A stretch of DNA of 64,000 nucleotides, taken from positions 1 through 64,000 of the forward strand of contig CANMOV010000003.1 of the NCBI GenBank assembly GCA_947499565.1. Reading direction: 5' to 3'. The translations under genes and the position numbers were made by a program. This document shows positions 62,413 through 64,000 of the stretch, piece by piece. The notes beneath the pieces were generated by a model that had not been told where the DNA came from, did not search any database, and saw nothing but the letters and a program-made list of their open reading frames with translations. Within the stretch, counting starts at the first letter, position 1. The number at the start of each line of letters is the position of its first letter. The DNA is from an uncultured Croceitalea sp. (GTDB taxonomy: Bacteria > Bacteroidota > Bacteroidia > Flavobacteriales > Flavobacteriaceae).

Positions 62413-63789
62413 TTATAGGTTAGGCACTTTAACACTACCGCCAACCCAACAACTGAAAGTAACTGTTTTACCTCCCATACCAGAGTTAAATATCATCGTT
62501 TTATCTGGCGCTTTAGCTCTATACGAAGCCGCAGCTTGTCTAGCTCTTCCACTAATTGAAGGATCTACCCTCGCTGCTTTATCAGCCATCCCTGCAGCCT
62601 TCCAATAAATCGCTCTTTTTTCAAAAGCAGTTGATCCACAAGCATTTGCGCTAGTTGCATACAAACTTGCTATCAATAAATATGCTTTACCATTAGACGG
62701 ATTAGTATTAATTGCTTTTTGAGCATAATTTCTCGATTGCGATTTACTTCCCCTTTTCTTCATCATGCCAGCAATTTTGTACAAGATATCAGACTTACGA
62801 TTACTATCAGATTCCAACTCAACTGCTTTATTGAAATCAGCAACAGCACCATTAGAGTCACCTGATTTAGATTTTAGAACTCCTGAATAGAAATAAGCAT
62901 CTGCAGATGGATCCATTGCCAACTGCTGCTCAAATAACTTTTGGAACATTGGGTCATCTGTACACTCTTTTGCATACATTCTACCCACTGCTCTTTTTAC
63001 CCATTTAATATCACTTTTCTTAGCATCGAAGCTTTTTTGGTATAAAGGAATTAAGTTTTCGCAATCAGCTAAATCTCCCAACTTGCTATCAATACTGCCT
63101 GAAACTTTACCTAAAACTTCAGAATTACGAGAATAGATTCTTAATCTATTACCTTCTTTTTTTGTTAAAGGCGTACCAGCTTCTTCTTTTTGAAGGTACC
63201 CATTTATTTTATCCGTATAACCTTTATTAATGACCTCATTTTGTCCATTTACATCATCATAGACATCAAAAACTTCTTGCAAGTCTTTAGAACCTGCTTT
63301 ATGTAAATCTACTAGGCTAGAAAAATAGATATAAAGGACCTTAGCATTTTTAAAACTTTTTAAATCAGCATCAAAAGACGGCTTAATCATATCATAAAAC
63401 TGCTGATCTGAAGCCATATCATTATCACTCATAAAGACTACTTTATCTTCTAAGACGTCGACTTTAGAATATTTGGCAGGAAAATACTTATTGCTGTCAT
63501 CATATAATGCCAATATATCCTGAATATATCCATCTTTATCAGCACCTGTAGAATTCTTAATTTTATATTTAAGAATTTTTTCTCCTAAAGAGAAGTTTGC
63601 TTTGTTTATATCTGGACAAGCTTCATAGGTCTTTTTCCATGGTTCATAAGCTGCATCGTAATTTTTAACTTTTGCATGCTCTGCATAAATTGAAAGATTA
63701 GTCATGCACTCAGGATTCTGTGCTTGAGCCATACTTAATCCTATCGACATAAGTATCGCTATCATCGTTAAGTAGAGTTTCGTCTTCAT
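62413..63789 (-). CDS. TPR-like exported protein
   Basis: A 458-residue protein with a signal peptide (about 1-22, ending LSMAQA). It holds helical TPR-like repeats (DAAYEPWKKTYEACPDINKANFSLGEKIL; DAYFYSGVLKSKSGDSNGAVADFNKAVEL; ASLYATSANACGSTAFEKRA) and paired Cys in the repeats. Function unknown; usually found with LptC in this phylum. The start at 63789 gives the signal peptide; a longer frame to 63858 has an unlikely N-terminus. Confidence 0.75.
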   Translation of the reverse strand: MKTKLYLTMIAILMSIGLSMAQAQNPECMTNLSIYAEHAKVKNYDAAYEPWKKTYEACPDINKANFSLGEKILKYKIKNSTGADKDGYIQDILALYDDSNKYFPAKYSKVDVLEDKVVFMSDNDMASDQQFYDMIKPSFDADLKSFKNAKVLYIYFSSLVDLHKAGSKDLQEVFDVYDDVNGQNEVINKGYTDKINGYLQKEEAGTPLTKKEGNRLRIYSRNSEVLGKVSGSIDSKLGDLADCENLIPLYQKSFDAKKSDIKWVKRAVGRMYAKECTDDPMFQKLFEQQLAMDPSADAYFYSGVLKSKSGDSNGAVADFNKAVELESDSNRKSDILYKIAGMMKKRGSKSQSRNYAQKAINTNPSNGKAYLLIASLYATSANACGSTAFEKRAIYWKAAGMADKAARVDPSISGRARQAAASYRAKAPDKTMIFNSGMGGKTVTFSCWVGGSVKVPNL

Positions 63790-63891
63790 TTTTATATTTT
63801 TAAAGTGGTTAATGTACAAATTTTTATAAAATGTTTCTCTTAACTCGTTGTTTATCAAACAATATTTATTGATTTAAGAAAAAATATCCTG

Positions 63892-64000
63892 TTAGTTTAT
63901 CTTTCTTTTAACGAACCATTTATCATTTAATGAAAGTCCTACATTTACTTTGAAGTAACTTTCTTCTATTAAACCGGCATCCGTGGTACCCCTTCTGCCA
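63892..64000 (-). CDS. C-terminal end of an outer-membrane protein (partial)
   Basis: The last 35 codons of a minus-strand gene whose start lies beyond the window. Translation ends EESYFKVNVGLSLNDKWF, then VKRKIN and stop: a final beta strand with alternating hydrophobics followed by a short basic tail, common in Bacteroidota outer-membrane barrels. It stops 102 bases before the TPR-like gene on the same strand. Confidence 0.65.
   Translation of the reverse strand, partial: GRRGTTDAGLIEESYFKVNVGLSLNDKWFVKRKIN

Overview
The window comes from a member of the Bacteroidota, almost certainly family Flavobacteriaceae. The evidence is an intact gldK-gldL-gldM-gldN block (gliding motility and type IX secretion core), Bacteroidota-type promoter elements of the form TAnnTTTG, several families typical of flavobacteria (LptC and LptE lipoproteins, HYC_CC_PP protein, GYDIA-type GHMP kinase, LVIVD-repeat lipoprotein) and a low G+C content. 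No rRNA, tRNA, CRISPR array, transposase or integrase was recognised. Genus cannot be decided from the sequence alone.

Layout. Positions 1-4332 are an accessory region: a frameshifted gene, then three small cargo modules (a SUKH/SMI1-KNR4 immunity-type protein plus an unknown protein; a HEPN-motif protein; a small two-helix membrane protein). They are separated by highly structured non-coding DNA that includes a perfectly duplicated 356-bp unit. The geometry resembles integron gene cassettes without an integrase. Each gene module starts with GTTGT and is followed by TACAAC. The start and the post-gene sequence are complementary in a module-specific way, and each gene is followed by an inverted-repeat site ending exactly at the next GTT. 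This is the most unusual part of the window.

From 4386 onward the DNA looks like core chromosome. 4386-10312 (minus) holds a tripartite RND efflux operon (fusion protein, pump, TolC) with a small CPXCG protein. 10468-14948 holds a leucine-rich-repeat protein, an ABC-F ATPase, a DUF983 protein and an FAD oxidoreductase. 15061-19706 (minus) is gldKLMN, preceded by a topA/arginase-fold pair at 19830-23495. 23616-25708 has a beta-propeller lipoprotein and a methyltransferase. 25795-32490 (plus) runs miaB, a sigma-54 activator, lptE, a TPR-like protein, secG, groES and groEL. 32609-36100 (minus) is a five-gene extracytoplasmic metal/thiol locus. 36231-43930 (plus) has a GAF protein, purH and the rod-shape/elongasome set mreB-mreC-mreD-PBP2-rodA. 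43927-47001 (minus) has a secreted nuclease and a Tsp protease. 47197-51955 (plus) has surE, a small membrane protein, lpxB, an NlpC/P60 lipoprotein and comEC.

51956-55733 (minus) pairs a dipeptidyl peptidase with a POT peptide importer, a plausible peptide-scavenging unit. 55867-58085 (plus) has HMG-CoA reductase and a GHMP kinase, pointing to a mevalonate route to isoprenoids. 58090-64000 (minus) has a periplasmic peptidyl-prolyl isomerase, a CNNM/CorC-type membrane protein, a small membrane protein, LptC, a TPR-like periplasmic protein and the C-terminal end of an outer-membrane protein. Envelope biogenesis dominates: LPS (lpxB, lptC, lptE), peptidoglycan elongation, periplasmic folding and proteolysis, type IX secretion and efflux.
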